A DNA stretch of 64,000 bases from JBPRGH01 sp051418055 (GTDB taxonomy: Bacteria; Bacteroidota; Bacteroidia; Cytophagales; Cyclobacteriaceae): contig JBPRGH010000052.1 in NCBI GenBank assembly GCA_051418055.1, positions 62,001 through 126,000 on the forward strand, written 5' to 3'. The position numbers and the translations under genes were made by a program. This document shows, one piece after another, positions 55,421 to 64,000 of the stretch. The notes under the pieces are model-generated. The model was not told the DNA's origin. It was given only the letters and a program-made list of their open reading frames with translations, and did no database searches. Every line of letters begins with the position of its first letter. The stretch's first letter is position 1.

Positions 55421-55454
55421 CTTTTGTTAAATATCTTGATATGTTTAACAAAAG
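55421..55454. promoter_or_regulatory. 11-base inverted repeat upstream of lipoprotein gene
   Basis: CTTTTGTTAAA and its exact reverse complement TTTAACAAAAG are separated by 12 bases, about 58 bases before the lipoprotein start. It is operator-like in size and symmetry; the remainder of the gap 55196-55512 shows nothing else recognisable. Confidence 0.5.
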
Positions 55455-55512
55455 ATTTAGGAAAAGCATAAATATTGCTTTCTAAGACTTCAATAATTAA
55501 AACCAATAATTT

Positions 55513-56409
55513 ATGAAACGTAAAGAACAATTTTTCAAAAACCTGATCGGAGCAATGGCATTAGTTGCTCTATTCACATTAGCAAGTTGCGGAGGGGAAG
55601 ATGAGCCTGCTCCTGCACCAGATGCAAGCTTCACATATGTAGCAGATGCACGTGAGGTGACTTTCACAAATACATCCACGGATGCAACATCCTATTCCTG
55701 GGATTTTGGTGATGGGAATACATCTACAGAAGAAAATCCGGTGCATGTTTATGATTCTTATGGAACATATACAGTTGTTTTAACGGCTACAGGGCCTGGT
55801 GGAACTGACGCTTCGCTACCAGATGATATAACACTTGCAAAATCTTCTCCTGTGGTAGTTGATGGTGAATTATCCGACTGGAATGATATTCCGGCGGCTA
55901 TTGTTTCAGCTTCTGGTGAAGGTAGAACCATAAATGCAATAAAAGTAGATTATGATGCTGATCGTATTTATTTCCTTGTGGAAGGAACTTCTAATGTAAA
56001 AGGATATTTCGACATCTTTATGGATGCAGACAATAATCCTGAGACAGGTTACTCCAGTGGCTGGTATCCATTAGGTATGGGTGCTGATTATTATATCACT
56101 GGTGATTTTGGTGCAAATCAGGATGGTGAAATTTACAGGTTTATTGGTGAGACTACAGATGCATGGGCGTGGGAATTGGCTTCTGCCGCTGGTTCAGGTG
56201 CAATAACCGCTTCAACATTGGTGCCTCATAATGGAGGTAATGCAATAGAGTTTTCGATATTGCGTTCTGCCTTAAGTGATCTGTCAAGCGAAGGGTTCTC
56301 TTTTGCTATTGCAAATATTGATACGGAAAATGGATGGGCAACAGTTGGTTCTTTACCAGTAGACAACACTGAAGAATCACAAATGCTTTTCTTTGATATG
56401 ACTAATTAA
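55513..56409 (+). CDS. PKD-domain lipoprotein with DOMON/CBM9-like module
   Basis: A 298-residue lipoprotein (lipobox LASC, Cys26) that should sit at the cell surface or outer membrane. Residues 36-115 are a PKD domain with the signature SYSWDFGDGNTSTEENPVH. Residues 120-298 form a beta-sandwich resembling DOMON/CBM9-type carbohydrate- or haem-binding domains, starting VDGELSDWNDIPAA and including FDIFMDADNNPETGY. The same module recurs twice in the large protein at 57938. Together with GH109, DUF4832 and SusC genes nearby, glycan binding is the likely role (inference). Confidence 0.8.
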   Translation: MKRKEQFFKNLIGAMALVALFTLASCGGEDEPAPAPDASFTYVADAREVTFTNTSTDATSYSWDFGDGNTSTEENPVHVYDSYGTYTVVLTATGPGGTDASLPDDITLAKSSPVVVDGELSDWNDIPAAIVSASGEGRTINAIKVDYDADRIYFLVEGTSNVKGYFDIFMDADNNPETGYSSGWYPLGMGADYYITGDFGANQDGEIYRFIGETTDAWAWELASAAGSGAITASTLVPHNGGNAIEFSILRSALSDLSSEGFSFAIANIDTENGWATVGSLPVDNTEESQMLFFDMTN

Positions 56410-56425
56410 TTATTTCAATTTTTTT

Positions 56426-56460
56426 AGCGGAAGCTTTCTCTATGATTGCTTCCGCTTTTC
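56426..56460 (+). terminator. terminator after the lipoprotein gene
   Basis: AGCGGAAGC and GCTTCCGCT pair perfectly over 9 bases with a 13-base loop, followed by TTTTC. It separates the lipoprotein gene from the GH109-like gene 60 bases downstream. Confidence 0.75.
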
Positions 56461-56519
56461 TTGCCATTATTTGTTGAGGCAGTTTTAATTAAATTAAACA
56501 TTTAAATAACAGGGTTTTA

Positions 56520-57881
56520 ATGAGTAGTAATACATCCAGGAGAAACTTCGTTAAATCGGCCGCGGTAGCTGGTTTGGGGTTTTCAATTCTGCCGTCGGGC
56601 ATTCTTTTTTCTAAAGATAAAGATAGAAAAGCGAGATTAGGTTTTATTGGCGTTGGGCTGAGGGGACAGCATCTTCTAGAGCTTGCCCTGCAGAGGAATG
56701 ATGTTGATGTTGTGTCAATATGTGATGTGCAGCCACGCATGATTGAGATGAGCAAAGAAAAGATTAAAAAATCTGGTAAGCCTATGCCCCAGGTGATTAT
56801 GGAAGGTCCTTATGGCTACAAGAAGCTCCTGGAAAATAATGATATTGATGGAGTGGTAATCGCTACTCCATGGAGGTGGCATACGGAAATGTCTATTGAT
56901 GCTATGAATGCCAAAAAATATGTGGGTTGTGAAGTGATAGTGGGTACTACAATAGAGGAGTGTTGGAATATTGTACATACCTCTGAGCGTACAGGCATGC
57001 CGCTAATGATGTTGGAGAATGTATGCTATCGCCGTGATGTAATGGCTGTATTAAATATGGTTCGTCAAAATGTTTTTGGTGAGATAGTACATGTTCAGGG
57101 TGGTTATCAACACGATCTTAGAGAAGTCAAATTTAATGATGGCCAGCAACCTTATGGCGGAGGTGTGGAGTTTGGTGAAAAAGCATTTTCTGAAGCGCAA
57201 TGGCGAACACATCATTCTGTACACCGCGATGGGGATCTTTACCCTACTCACGGAATTGGTCCGGTTGCTATGATGATCGATATAAATCGCGGGAATCGGT
57301 TGACGGAGCTTGTTTCCTATTCCTCAAAAGCACGAGGTTTACATGACTATATTGTGGATAAAGCTGGTGAGGATCATCCAAATGCGAAAGTTAAATTTAA
57401 GCTGGGTGATGTCGTAAATACAATGCTGAAATGTGCAAATGGTGAAACCGTTTTATTAACACATGATACAAATCTTCCTCGACCATATTCCCTAGGTTTC
57501 AGGGTGCAGGGTACAGAAGGATTGTGGATGGATATAAATAACTCAATTTATATAGAAGGTAAAAGCGAACCTCATCAGTGGAATGATGCGCAGCCATGGT
57601 TGGAAAAATATGACCACCCGCTATGGAAAAAATATGGTGACGATGCTGCCGGTGCAGGACATGGTGGAATGGATTGGTTTGTTATGAACGCTTTTATAGA
57701 ATCGGTTAAAAGAAAAGAACCTACTCCGCAAGATGTATATGATGCTGTTACATGGAGTGCTATTACGCCACTTTCTGAGTCGTCAATACGTTTGGGTGGT
57801 GAGACAGTGGAAATCCCTGATTTTACACAAGGTAAGTGGATGCACAGGGAAAATAATTTTGTTCGAAATACAGATTACTAG
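56520..57881 (+). CDS. Tat-exported Gfo/Idh/MocA protein, GH109-like
   Basis: A 453-residue protein with a twin-arginine signal (SRRNFVKSAAVAGLGFS, residues 6-22) and a Rossmann domain with GFIGVGLRGQHLLELAL, matching the GH109 family of NAD-dependent glycosidases such as alpha-N-acetylgalactosaminidase. Conserved points include VIATPWRWHTEMSIDAMNA, GCEVIVG and THGIGPVAMMIDINRG, with active-site His/Tyr residues in the C-terminal half. GH109 enzymes use tightly bound NAD+ to open the sugar ring by an oxidation-elimination mechanism. Exact substrate specificity cannot be read from sequence. It is followed 56 bases later by the DUF4832 gene. Confidence 0.88.
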   Translation: MSSNTSRRNFVKSAAVAGLGFSILPSGILFSKDKDRKARLGFIGVGLRGQHLLELALQRNDVDVVSICDVQPRMIEMSKEKIKKSGKPMPQVIMEGPYGYKKLLENNDIDGVVIATPWRWHTEMSIDAMNAKKYVGCEVIVGTTIEECWNIVHTSERTGMPLMMLENVCYRRDVMAVLNMVRQNVFGEIVHVQGGYQHDLREVKFNDGQQPYGGGVEFGEKAFSEAQWRTHHSVHRDGDLYPTHGIGPVAMMIDINRGNRLTELVSYSSKARGLHDYIVDKAGEDHPNAKVKFKLGDVVNTMLKCANGETVLLTHDTNLPRPYSLGFRVQGTEGLWMDINNSIYIEGKSEPHQWNDAQPWLEKYDHPLWKKYGDDAAGAGHGGMDWFVMNAFIESVKRKEPTPQDVYDAVTWSAITPLSESSIRLGGETVEIPDFTQGKWMHRENNFVRNTDY

Positions 57882-57937
57882 GTAATTGCAGACCACGAAA
57901 AAGAATTCGTAAGACGCATGATCAATAAATTTTTACT

Positions 57938-60900
57938 ATGATGAAAAAATATTATATGAACTTACGGTATATTCTGCCTGTGCTTGTTTTGAGCTTTTTG
58001 AGCCAAATCACGCCTGTGGAGGCACAAACTTTCTCTTCCGTAGAGTACACTGAGAATAATGAAGATATAGCTAATCCGGAAAGAGGTTTTTATAGACACA
58101 CCGAAACTGGTACGTCAAACTACTCTTTTTTGAACGAAACAACTTTACAAGGTTACCGTGCCGAAGGCTTCACATTAATTCTTCGATTGTTCTATCTCAA
58201 TGGCTTTGTAGACAGTGATATCTCAGAAGAGTATTTGGATAATATGCAGCAGGATTTTAACGCTATGCGTGCTGCTGGTGTAAAGGCGGTTGTGAGATTT
58301 GCCTATACAAAAAGGCAATACGCACCTTATGGAGATGCAACTCCCGCGCGGGTGGTTTCTCATATTAAGCAACTTGAATCGGTGCTTAAACGAAATAGCG
58401 ATGTGATAGCAGTGGTGCAGGCGGGTTTTGTGGGTGCCTGGGGAGAATGGTATTATACGGATCATTTTTCGGAAAATTTAGGGGCACCAACAGCCGAGGA
58501 TTGGGCTAATCGCAGGGCTGTTGTATATGCCCTGCTTGATGCTTTGCCTGAAAACCGGGCGGTACAGTTACGCACGCCGGAAATTAAATTTAAAATAACG
58601 GAATCCACGACACCAATAACGGAAGAACAGGCTTTTAGTGGTACTGCTGAATCGCGGCTGGGACATCATAATGATTGTTTTTTAGCATCCGCCACTGATG
58701 TAGGCACTTATACAAGTAATATGGAGGCTGAAAAGGCTTACCTTGAACAGGAAACAAAGTACTTGCCGATGGGAGGGGAAACATGTGGTGTTTCTATACC
58801 TTATTCGGAATGTCCGAATGCTCTGGAGCAGATGGAGAGATTTCATTATTCATATTTGAATAGTGGTTATCATCCGGATGTGTTAAGTAGTTGGGAAACT
58901 GATGGCTGTATGCCAGAAGTGCAAAAAAAGCTGGGTTATCGCTTTAGGCTCGTGGAAAGTACGCTTCAGGAGAGCAGCAAACCCGGTGGTGAAGTTCATT
59001 TTTCCATGAAGCTGCTGAATGAAGGTTGGGCTAATCCATATAATCCGCGACTGGTTGAGCTTATGCTAAGGGAGAAATCAAGCGGTAAAATATATAAATT
59101 ACCAATCAATGAAGACCCAAGGGTATGGCCGTTAGCAGATACTATAAAAATATCTGTGACATCCGGATTGCCTGTTGATATAGAAGAAGGCGCTTATGAT
59201 ATGTTCTTGAATTTACCCGATCCCGAGCCTACTCTTTATGCAGATCCAGCATATGCCATTCATCTTGCGAATGCAGGATTGTGGGATCCAGAAACAGGTT
59301 ATAATTCCTTGCAGCACACTTTAATGGTCGATAAAAGTAGTGCAGTTAATAACTATTCCGGCAGTGATTTTTTTTTCTCCAGCCCGCAACTACAGTCATA
59401 CACCAAGGTAGCAACTGATGGACAGGTTAGTGATTGGCAGCCTGTTCCTGCCGTTGCTGTGGAATCAGGGCAGGCTCCTGAAGTACTGAAGGTATTTAAC
59501 GATAAAGACAGTATTTATTTTTTAGTTACAGGAACATCACTTCATCAGAATTATCAATTATTTATTGATGCTGATCAAAGCAAAGTTACCGGATATAATG
59601 CCTGGCAATGGGCAACTAATGGTGCGGATTATCTTGTAGAGAATGATATTATTTATGAATATAGTGGTGTTAACGGAGCATGGGGTTGGGTCTCGCTTGG
59701 TGGAATTTCACTAAAACAAGATGATTCCGTCATAGAAGTTGGTATACCCAGGAGTTTTTTTACCGGTATTGCATTAGGTGAAGAAATATCCTTCGGATTC
59801 GTCAATGATCCTGCGGGTGAGGTGGCGAGTGGTTACCTGCCTCTTCAAAATCAATCATTTTTGTCCTATAGACTGCTGTTGAATAATCCTGCAAAACCTT
59901 TAGCAACTTCTTCAGGCAGTTCTGCTATTGTGTATTGGGGTCTGGATGACCAGCAGGTATATCGTACGATTCAACGTGCTGCACCGGGTGAGGAATTTAC
60001 TACAATTGCAATACTTTCTCCAGAGGAATTTTACTACAAAGATGGAGGATTGACTGTGGGTGTTAATTACCGATATCGATATTTTGCAAGTACAGCTAAT
60101 GGAAAATTTGTCTCTACTTACACACCTGTGGTGGAAGTTAATACAACAGAAAAACCAGAAAATTATGTTTTTTCCACTGATGGGAATGTGGAAGAATGGG
60201 AGGCTATAGCACCTGTTGCTACAGCAAGAAGTGGAGAGGTTACGTACACTATAAGATTTACAGTGAAAAACGATAGCATATATGCTCTTCTTGAGGGTAC
60301 TAATCCGGAAAGTTATGAGGTTTATTTAGATACGGATAATGACGTAACAACAGGATTGAAAATCACCACCTGGCAGGATGCTGGTTATGATTATTTCGTG
60401 AGAAATGATTCTCTTTACACGGATGAGGATTTATTTGTTCAGAAGGTGGAATCAGCAGTATCTACTGGTTTTTATGAGCTTGCATTTCCAACTAGCCTAT
60501 TAGAAAACCTTGGTCAGAATACAATAGTAAAAACAGGAGCTATATTTAATCTCGCTTTTGCTGAACAGGTATTTGTTCCACGGGAATCAAAATTACCTGC
60601 TGTATTTATTAGGCCATTACCGGCCCAGGTGCCTGCAGATGTTAGTGTAATGAGGTCTCATTACTTTCCTGACACTCAGCTTATTGTTCAATGGGGACAA
60701 TGTGATTGTTTAGGTTTTGTGGTTGAACGTTCTGTGGGTAACCAGGATAATTTTGAAACAGTTGCTGAGGTGAATTCATCTACATTATCTTATTATGATA
60801 ATGATGTAGTAGGGGGAACAACTTATTACTATCGTGTTTACTCCTTTAATGAAAATGGGCGATCCGATTATTCGGAAGTGGTTTTTGGCTCACCAGAGGT

Positions 60901-61171
60901 AGTTCTAGGGATTGAGAACGAACTGTTCCGGGAGATCTACCTGTTTCCTAATCCTGCAAAAGATATTATTCAGCTAAATTTGGCTGGCCATTTACCTGAA
61001 AATTTAAATATTGAATGGACTGATATTAACGGTAGGGGGTTATCATTATATCCTGTAGAAGATTCTGAGCAGGGATTACGATTTAATATATCGAATCTTC
61101 AACCCGGTCTGTACGTGCTAAAGATAAGCAATAATACTGGACACAGGTATATAAAGATGATTAAGCAATAA
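57938..61171 (+). CDS. T9SS-secreted DUF4874/DUF4832 protein with DOMON-like modules
   Basis: A 1077-residue protein with a signal peptide (to about residue 31, QITPVEAQ). It has a DUF4874 barrel-like domain from about 45 (NPERGFYRHTETGTSNYSF, AVVQAGFVGAWGEWYYTDHF) followed by DUF4832 (to about 480). Two DOMON/CBM9-like modules (VSDWQPVPAVAVESGQAPE; VEEWEAIAPVATARSGEVTY) alternate with FnIII-like domains. The last ~80 residues are a type A T9SS sorting domain (IYLFPNPAKDIIQLNL, VLKISNNTGHRYIKMIKQ). It is therefore secreted and surface-anchored or released. DUF4874/DUF4832 proteins are suspected glycoside hydrolases; no activity is proven to my knowledge. Confidence 0.82.
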   Translation: MMKKYYMNLRYILPVLVLSFLSQITPVEAQTFSSVEYTENNEDIANPERGFYRHTETGTSNYSFLNETTLQGYRAEGFTLILRLFYLNGFVDSDISEEYLDNMQQDFNAMRAAGVKAVVRFAYTKRQYAPYGDATPARVVSHIKQLESVLKRNSDVIAVVQAGFVGAWGEWYYTDHFSENLGAPTAEDWANRRAVVYALLDALPENRAVQLRTPEIKFKITESTTPITEEQAFSGTAESRLGHHNDCFLASATDVGTYTSNMEAEKAYLEQETKYLPMGGETCGVSIPYSECPNALEQMERFHYSYLNSGYHPDVLSSWETDGCMPEVQKKLGYRFRLVESTLQESSKPGGEVHFSMKLLNEGWANPYNPRLVELMLREKSSGKIYKLPINEDPRVWPLADTIKISVTSGLPVDIEEGAYDMFLNLPDPEPTLYADPAYAIHLANAGLWDPETGYNSLQHTLMVDKSSAVNNYSGSDFFFSSPQLQSYTKVATDGQVSDWQPVPAVAVESGQAPEVLKVFNDKDSIYFLVTGTSLHQNYQLFIDADQSKVTGYNAWQWATNGADYLVENDIIYEYSGVNGAWGWVSLGGISLKQDDSVIEVGIPRSFFTGIALGEEISFGFVNDPAGEVASGYLPLQNQSFLSYRLLLNNPAKPLATSSGSSAIVYWGLDDQQVYRTIQRAAPGEEFTTIAILSPEEFYYKDGGLTVGVNYRYRYFASTANGKFVSTYTPVVEVNTTEKPENYVFSTDGNVEEWEAIAPVATARSGEVTYTIRFTVKNDSIYALLEGTNPESYEVYLDTDNDVTTGLKITTWQDAGYDYFVRNDSLYTDEDLFVQKVESAVSTGFYELAFPTSLLENLGQNTIVKTGAIFNLAFAEQVFVPRESKLPAVFIRPLPAQVPADVSVMRSHYFPDTQLIVQWGQCDCLGFVVERSVGNQDNFETVAEVNSSTLSYYDNDVVGGTTYYYRVYSFNENGRSDYSEVVFGSPEVVLGIENELFREIYLFPNPAKDIIQLNLAGHLPENLNIEWTDINGRGLSLYPVEDSEQGLRFNISNLQPGLYVLKISNNTGHRYIKMIKQ

Positions 61172-61192
61172 GATACCTGTTATATGGGTTTA

Positions 61193-61230
61193 AGAGGTTG
61201 TCCTAATAATTTGAGACAACCTCTTTTTTT
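61193..61230. terminator. terminator between convergent genes
   Basis: AGAGGTTGTC and GACAACCTCT form a perfect 10-base-pair stem with an 11-base loop and a run of T on the plus side. It begins 21 bases after the stop of the DUF4832 gene; the EamA gene stop overlaps its T-run from the other strand. Confidence 0.85.
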
Positions 61231-62092
61231 ATTCGCTTAAAATTACAATTGCCACCATTGCCAGTATCATTCCTATCGATAAAGTTATGCCTGGTATTAC
61301 AGAATAAAGAACCAACGATAGGATTATAGTAATAATGGGAGAGAGGCCAGTAAGCGGTACCACAATGATGGCTTTTCCGTAACGGAGTGCATATACGAGT
61401 GTAAGTGCCCCGAGAGCATTAAGAGTATGTATTATTCCGGCAAGATAGGCTCCCTTAAATCCCCAGTTGATTGGTTCATTAAAATTTGTCATCCAAATTG
61501 CTACAGGAATAAGCACCACACTTGCTGCCATCATATAAAAGAAAATGCTTTCGGCGCTCATTACTTCATTAGAGAACTTCATTATAAATGCCTGGAAACC
61601 CCATAAGATGAATACAAAAATTGAAAGTAGCAACCATAGCTGACCATAGGAGGATTTCTCTGCTGTGGGTTGATAGGAAAGTAAAAAAATAGCAATTAAT
61701 GCCATGCTTATACCGGCCCATTGCCGCTTGTTTGCTTTTTCCTTTAAAAATATTGTTGAGAGGAAAATTGTCACTACGGGAAACAATGAAATCAATGGAA
61801 AGACAACGTAAGCCGGCCCATCCCGAAGGGCCTGGAAAAGTATCAACTGACCTCCGGCACCAAATAAACCAACAAGAGAACCTAACAATATTGCCCTACC
61901 ACTGGTATCCAGATGCCATTTTTTTATATATAAAGCAGCAACGGCAAAAGGGATCATAGTAAGGGCCCAGGCAACGTAACCCAAAGTTGCTGGGAATCCT
62001 GCTTTTTCCGGTAGCTCAATCAACGCTCCCCAAATTCCCCATGCTACTGTGGTAATTAAGGCATACCATAGCCATATCTTAATCTTGATCAT
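61229..62092 (-). CDS. EamA/DMT-superfamily transporter
   Basis: Inner-membrane protein of 287 residues with ten predicted helices in two homologous five-helix halves, as in drug/metabolite transporters (EamA family). Conserved features include WGIWGALIELPEK at the start of half one and the PLISLFPVVTIFLSTIFLKE and VPLTGLSPIITIILSLVLY helices at the ends of the halves. Substrates of this family include amino acids, nucleotide sugars and small organic molecules. Its position beside the glycan genes could be chance. It is divergent from the susC-type gene. Confidence 0.88.
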   Translation of the reverse strand: MIKIKIWLWYALITTVAWGIWGALIELPEKAGFPATLGYVAWALTMIPFAVAALYIKKWHLDTSGRAILLGSLVGLFGAGGQLILFQALRDGPAYVVFPLISLFPVVTIFLSTIFLKEKANKRQWAGISMALIAIFLLSYQPTAEKSSYGQLWLLLSIFVFILWGFQAFIMKFSNEVMSAESIFFYMMAASVVLIPVAIWMTNFNEPINWGFKGAYLAGIIHTLNALGALTLVYALRYGKAIIVVPLTGLSPIITIILSLVLYSVIPGITLSIGMILAMVAIVILSE

Positions 62093-62140
62093 GAAATTCT
62101 GTCCAGTTTTTAAATAAAATCAAAAATAAATCAAACTTTG

Positions 62141-62160
62141 CTTTCGTAATAATACGAAAG
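62141..62160. promoter_or_regulatory. 8-base inverted repeat between EamA and susC genes
   Basis: CTTTCGTA and its exact reverse complement TACGAAAG are separated by ATAA. It lies 36 bases before the susC start codon and 49 bases from the EamA start, an operator-like position able to affect both genes. Confidence 0.5.
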
Positions 62161-62195
62161 ATAATATATTTACTTAGACTTATTAATTCACCGAT

Positions 62196-64000
62196 ATGAA
62201 TAGATATTTACTTTTTATTAAGGCCATTGCCTTATCATTTAGCTTTAGTTTACTTTCACTGCAAGGATTTGCCCAACATGCAGTTCAGGGGAGGGTAATT
62301 TCAGAATCTGATAATCAACCATTGCCAGGTGTAAATATACTTGTTAAAGGTACAACCATCGGAGCGGTTACGGATATTGACGGAAGATATTCTTTGCAGT
62401 TAAAAGAAAATGATGCAGTGCTGGTATTTTCTTTTATAGGATTTGAGACTGTGGAGGAGCCTGTTGGGAATAGAAGTGAAATTAATATTACTTTGAGCCT
62501 CTCACAGGAGCAGCTTCAGGAAGTAATAGTAGTTGGTTATTCCGCTAAAACGAAACAGGAGATCACCGGGTCCGTGGCTAATCTTTCTTCTGAAGAAATT
62601 CAGGATGTTACCTCCCCCGACGTGGCAAGCATGCTACAGGGAAAGATATCAGGGGTTCAGGTGACTCAGGCCACTGGTGCACCGGGAGCCCCAGCTCAAA
62701 TACGTATTAGAGGTAATTCTTCCATCAATGCTGATCGTGGTCCTTTGGTGGTGGTTGATGGGATTATAGGGGGTAGCTATAATCCCAATGATGTGGAGAG
62801 TATTACGGTATTAAAGGATGCTGGTGCCATTGCACTTTATGGCTCCAGGGCAAATGCAGGAGTAATCGTGGTGACAACAAAGAAAGGAACTACGGATAAA
62901 CCTGAAATCACTGTGAGCAGTACAGTCGGAACAAGGGAAATTACCACCGGGAATTTTAATATGATGAATGCTCAGCAGCTTTATGATACGGAACGAATGA
63001 TGTTCAATAGCTCAGCTGTATTTAATAGTTTCAGGCCAGCTTCTGTACTTGAAACAGACACAGATTGGCTGGATCTTGCTTATCAAAATGGTCAGGTGCA
63101 GAACCATAACATTTCTGCTAAAGGGAGTAACGGGAAAATTCGCTACTATTTGGCGGGTGATTATTATAATGAAGAGGGTACTTTATTAAGTACTAACTAT
63201 GAGAGGTTCAATTTCAGATCAAACCTGGATTTTGAATTATCGGAAGCCGTAAGGCTGACTACAAATTTAAATGTTACAAGGGATAAAAATAACTCATACC
63301 ACTGGAGATGGCCTTACCAGCCATTCCTATATCTTCCATATGATACCCCTTTTGATGAAGAGGGTAATATTAGATATATAGATGCAAATACACCAGGTTT
63401 TTTAACCCGGGATAAGAATAATATATTCCACAGTGCTCTTTATAACGATTATGAAACAAGAGGATTCGTCATGAGCGGTGATGTGGTGCTGACTGCTGAT
63501 ATTACCTCCTGGTTGACCTTTGAATCTCGTAACCGGATATCCACTTCGAATTATAGAAGCGACACATATGAGGATGTACGTACCATCGAAGGGATGAGTA
63601 ATTCAGGAGTGCTTTCTTTTAATATTTCACAGGGTATTAGTGCTATATCCACAAATCTTGCCCGATTTAATAAAGATCTTGGGAATCACCATTTACATGG
63701 TTTTATCGGTTTTGAGACATCGCAATGGACAAGTGAATCGGCTGGTGCAACTGGTTATGGTATTGTTTCAGGAATTAAGATTCCTGGCGGTATTGCTTCT
63801 CCTCAAGACATTTCCGGCACAAAGATCCAAACGGCAGCTCAATCATATCTATCTGAAGTGGGGTATGATTTTGACAACAGATATTTTATAACAGGATCAT
63901 TTAGGAGAGATGGCAGTTCGGTTTTTGGAGCAAATAACCGATGGGGTAATTTTGGGGCGATTTCTGCGTCATGGCTGATCAGCAATGAAGAATTCTTCAG
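62196..64000 (+). CDS. SusC/RagA-family TonB-linked outer-membrane receptor (partial)
   Basis: The reading frame starts at MNRYLLFIKAIALSFSFSLL (signal peptide ending LQGFAQ) and stays open to the window end, giving the first 601 codons of an expected ~1000. Domains: a carboxypeptidase-regulatory-like (CarboxypepD_reg) beta domain at about 28-105 (GRVISESDNQPLPGVNILVK); the SusC/RagA TonB box region EEVIVVGYSAKTKQEI-type, here LQEVIVVGYSAKTKQEITGS; the plug domain with ASMLQGKISGVQVTQATGAP and VLKDAGAIALYGSRANAGVI; then beta-barrel strands. SusC proteins import glycans or peptides with a SusD lipoprotein, which would be expected just beyond the window. Confidence 0.9.
   Translation, partial: MNRYLLFIKAIALSFSFSLLSLQGFAQHAVQGRVISESDNQPLPGVNILVKGTTIGAVTDIDGRYSLQLKENDAVLVFSFIGFETVEEPVGNRSEINITLSLSQEQLQEVIVVGYSAKTKQEITGSVANLSSEEIQDVTSPDVASMLQGKISGVQVTQATGAPGAPAQIRIRGNSSINADRGPLVVVDGIIGGSYNPNDVESITVLKDAGAIALYGSRANAGVIVVTTKKGTTDKPEITVSSTVGTREITTGNFNMMNAQQLYDTERMMFNSSAVFNSFRPASVLETDTDWLDLAYQNGQVQNHNISAKGSNGKIRYYLAGDYYNEEGTLLSTNYERFNFRSNLDFELSEAVRLTTNLNVTRDKNNSYHWRWPYQPFLYLPYDTPFDEEGNIRYIDANTPGFLTRDKNNIFHSALYNDYETRGFVMSGDVVLTADITSWLTFESRNRISTSNYRSDTYEDVRTIEGMSNSGVLSFNISQGISAISTNLARFNKDLGNHHLHGFIGFETSQWTSESAGATGYGIVSGIKIPGGIASPQDISGTKIQTAAQSYLSEVGYDFDNRYFITGSFRRDGSSVFGANNRWGNFGAISASWLISNEEFF

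Noticed and set aside
63640..63891. 83-codon frame inside the susC-type gene
   Set aside because: It is out of frame within a continuous SusC reading frame that runs to the end of the window.
1..64000. tRNA, rRNA, CRISPR array or transposase gene
   Set aside because: No cloverleaf-like sequence, regularly spaced direct repeats or transposase motif was found on reading both strands; this was by eye, so short tRNAs could be missed.

Overview
The window reads as chromosomal DNA of a free-living Bacteroidota bacterium, most likely of the order Cytophagales. The evidence is an AT-rich sequence, several promoters with the TAnnTTTG -7 box typical of the phylum, a secreted protein ending in a type IX secretion (T9SS) sorting domain, a SusC/RagA-type TonB-linked receptor, and Bacteroidota-restricted families (DUF5606, PadR plus prefix-domain FtsX permease). 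No rRNA, tRNA, CRISPR array, phage or recognisable transposase gene was seen.

Layout. 1-5.6 kb is housekeeping: DUF5606 protein, fructose-1,6-bisphosphatase, aspartate kinase, low-molecular-weight phosphatase, enoyl-CoA hydratase, metallophosphoesterase. 6-17 kb is the most unusual block. Seven CXXC-bearing TlpA/thioredoxin-like exported proteins (one split by a frameshift) and an eighth without the active-site cysteines lie side by side in mixed orientation. Copies of a ~200-bp non-coding element with inverted REP-like ends flank the block: one on the left, two in the same orientation on the right. 17.6-38 kb returns to housekeeping and envelope genes: mgtE, aspS, tadA, Mn-type superoxide dismutase, MscS channel, two tandem amidohydrolases (the second lacking the metal ligands), LolC/E-like permease, rbfA, rpiB, tatC, glyA, DUF2807 lipoprotein, M28 peptidase. 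38-41 kb has two tandem OmpA-domain proteins. 41-55 kb has asparagine synthase, a PadR-controlled FtsX permease with a very strong palindromic operator, a large FAD/Fe-S dehydrogenase, NlpC/P60, Dps, SLOG/DUF2493, isocitrate dehydrogenase, a short-chain dehydrogenase and a HAD hydrolase.

55.5-64 kb looks like a glycan-related locus: a PKD/DOMON-like lipoprotein, a Tat-exported GH109-like oxidoreductase/glycosidase, a 1077-residue T9SS-secreted DUF4874/DUF4832 protein carrying the same DOMON-like module, an EamA transporter, and the first 601 codons of a SusC-like receptor that runs off the window. Palindromic operator-like sites precede the lipoprotein and susC genes.

The best candidates for something undescribed are the TlpA-like array with its flanking repeat elements, and the lipoprotein/GH109/DUF4832 locus, in which a surface lipoprotein and a secreted protein share a carbohydrate-binding-like module. 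All functional assignments come from reading motifs; no database search or computation was run.
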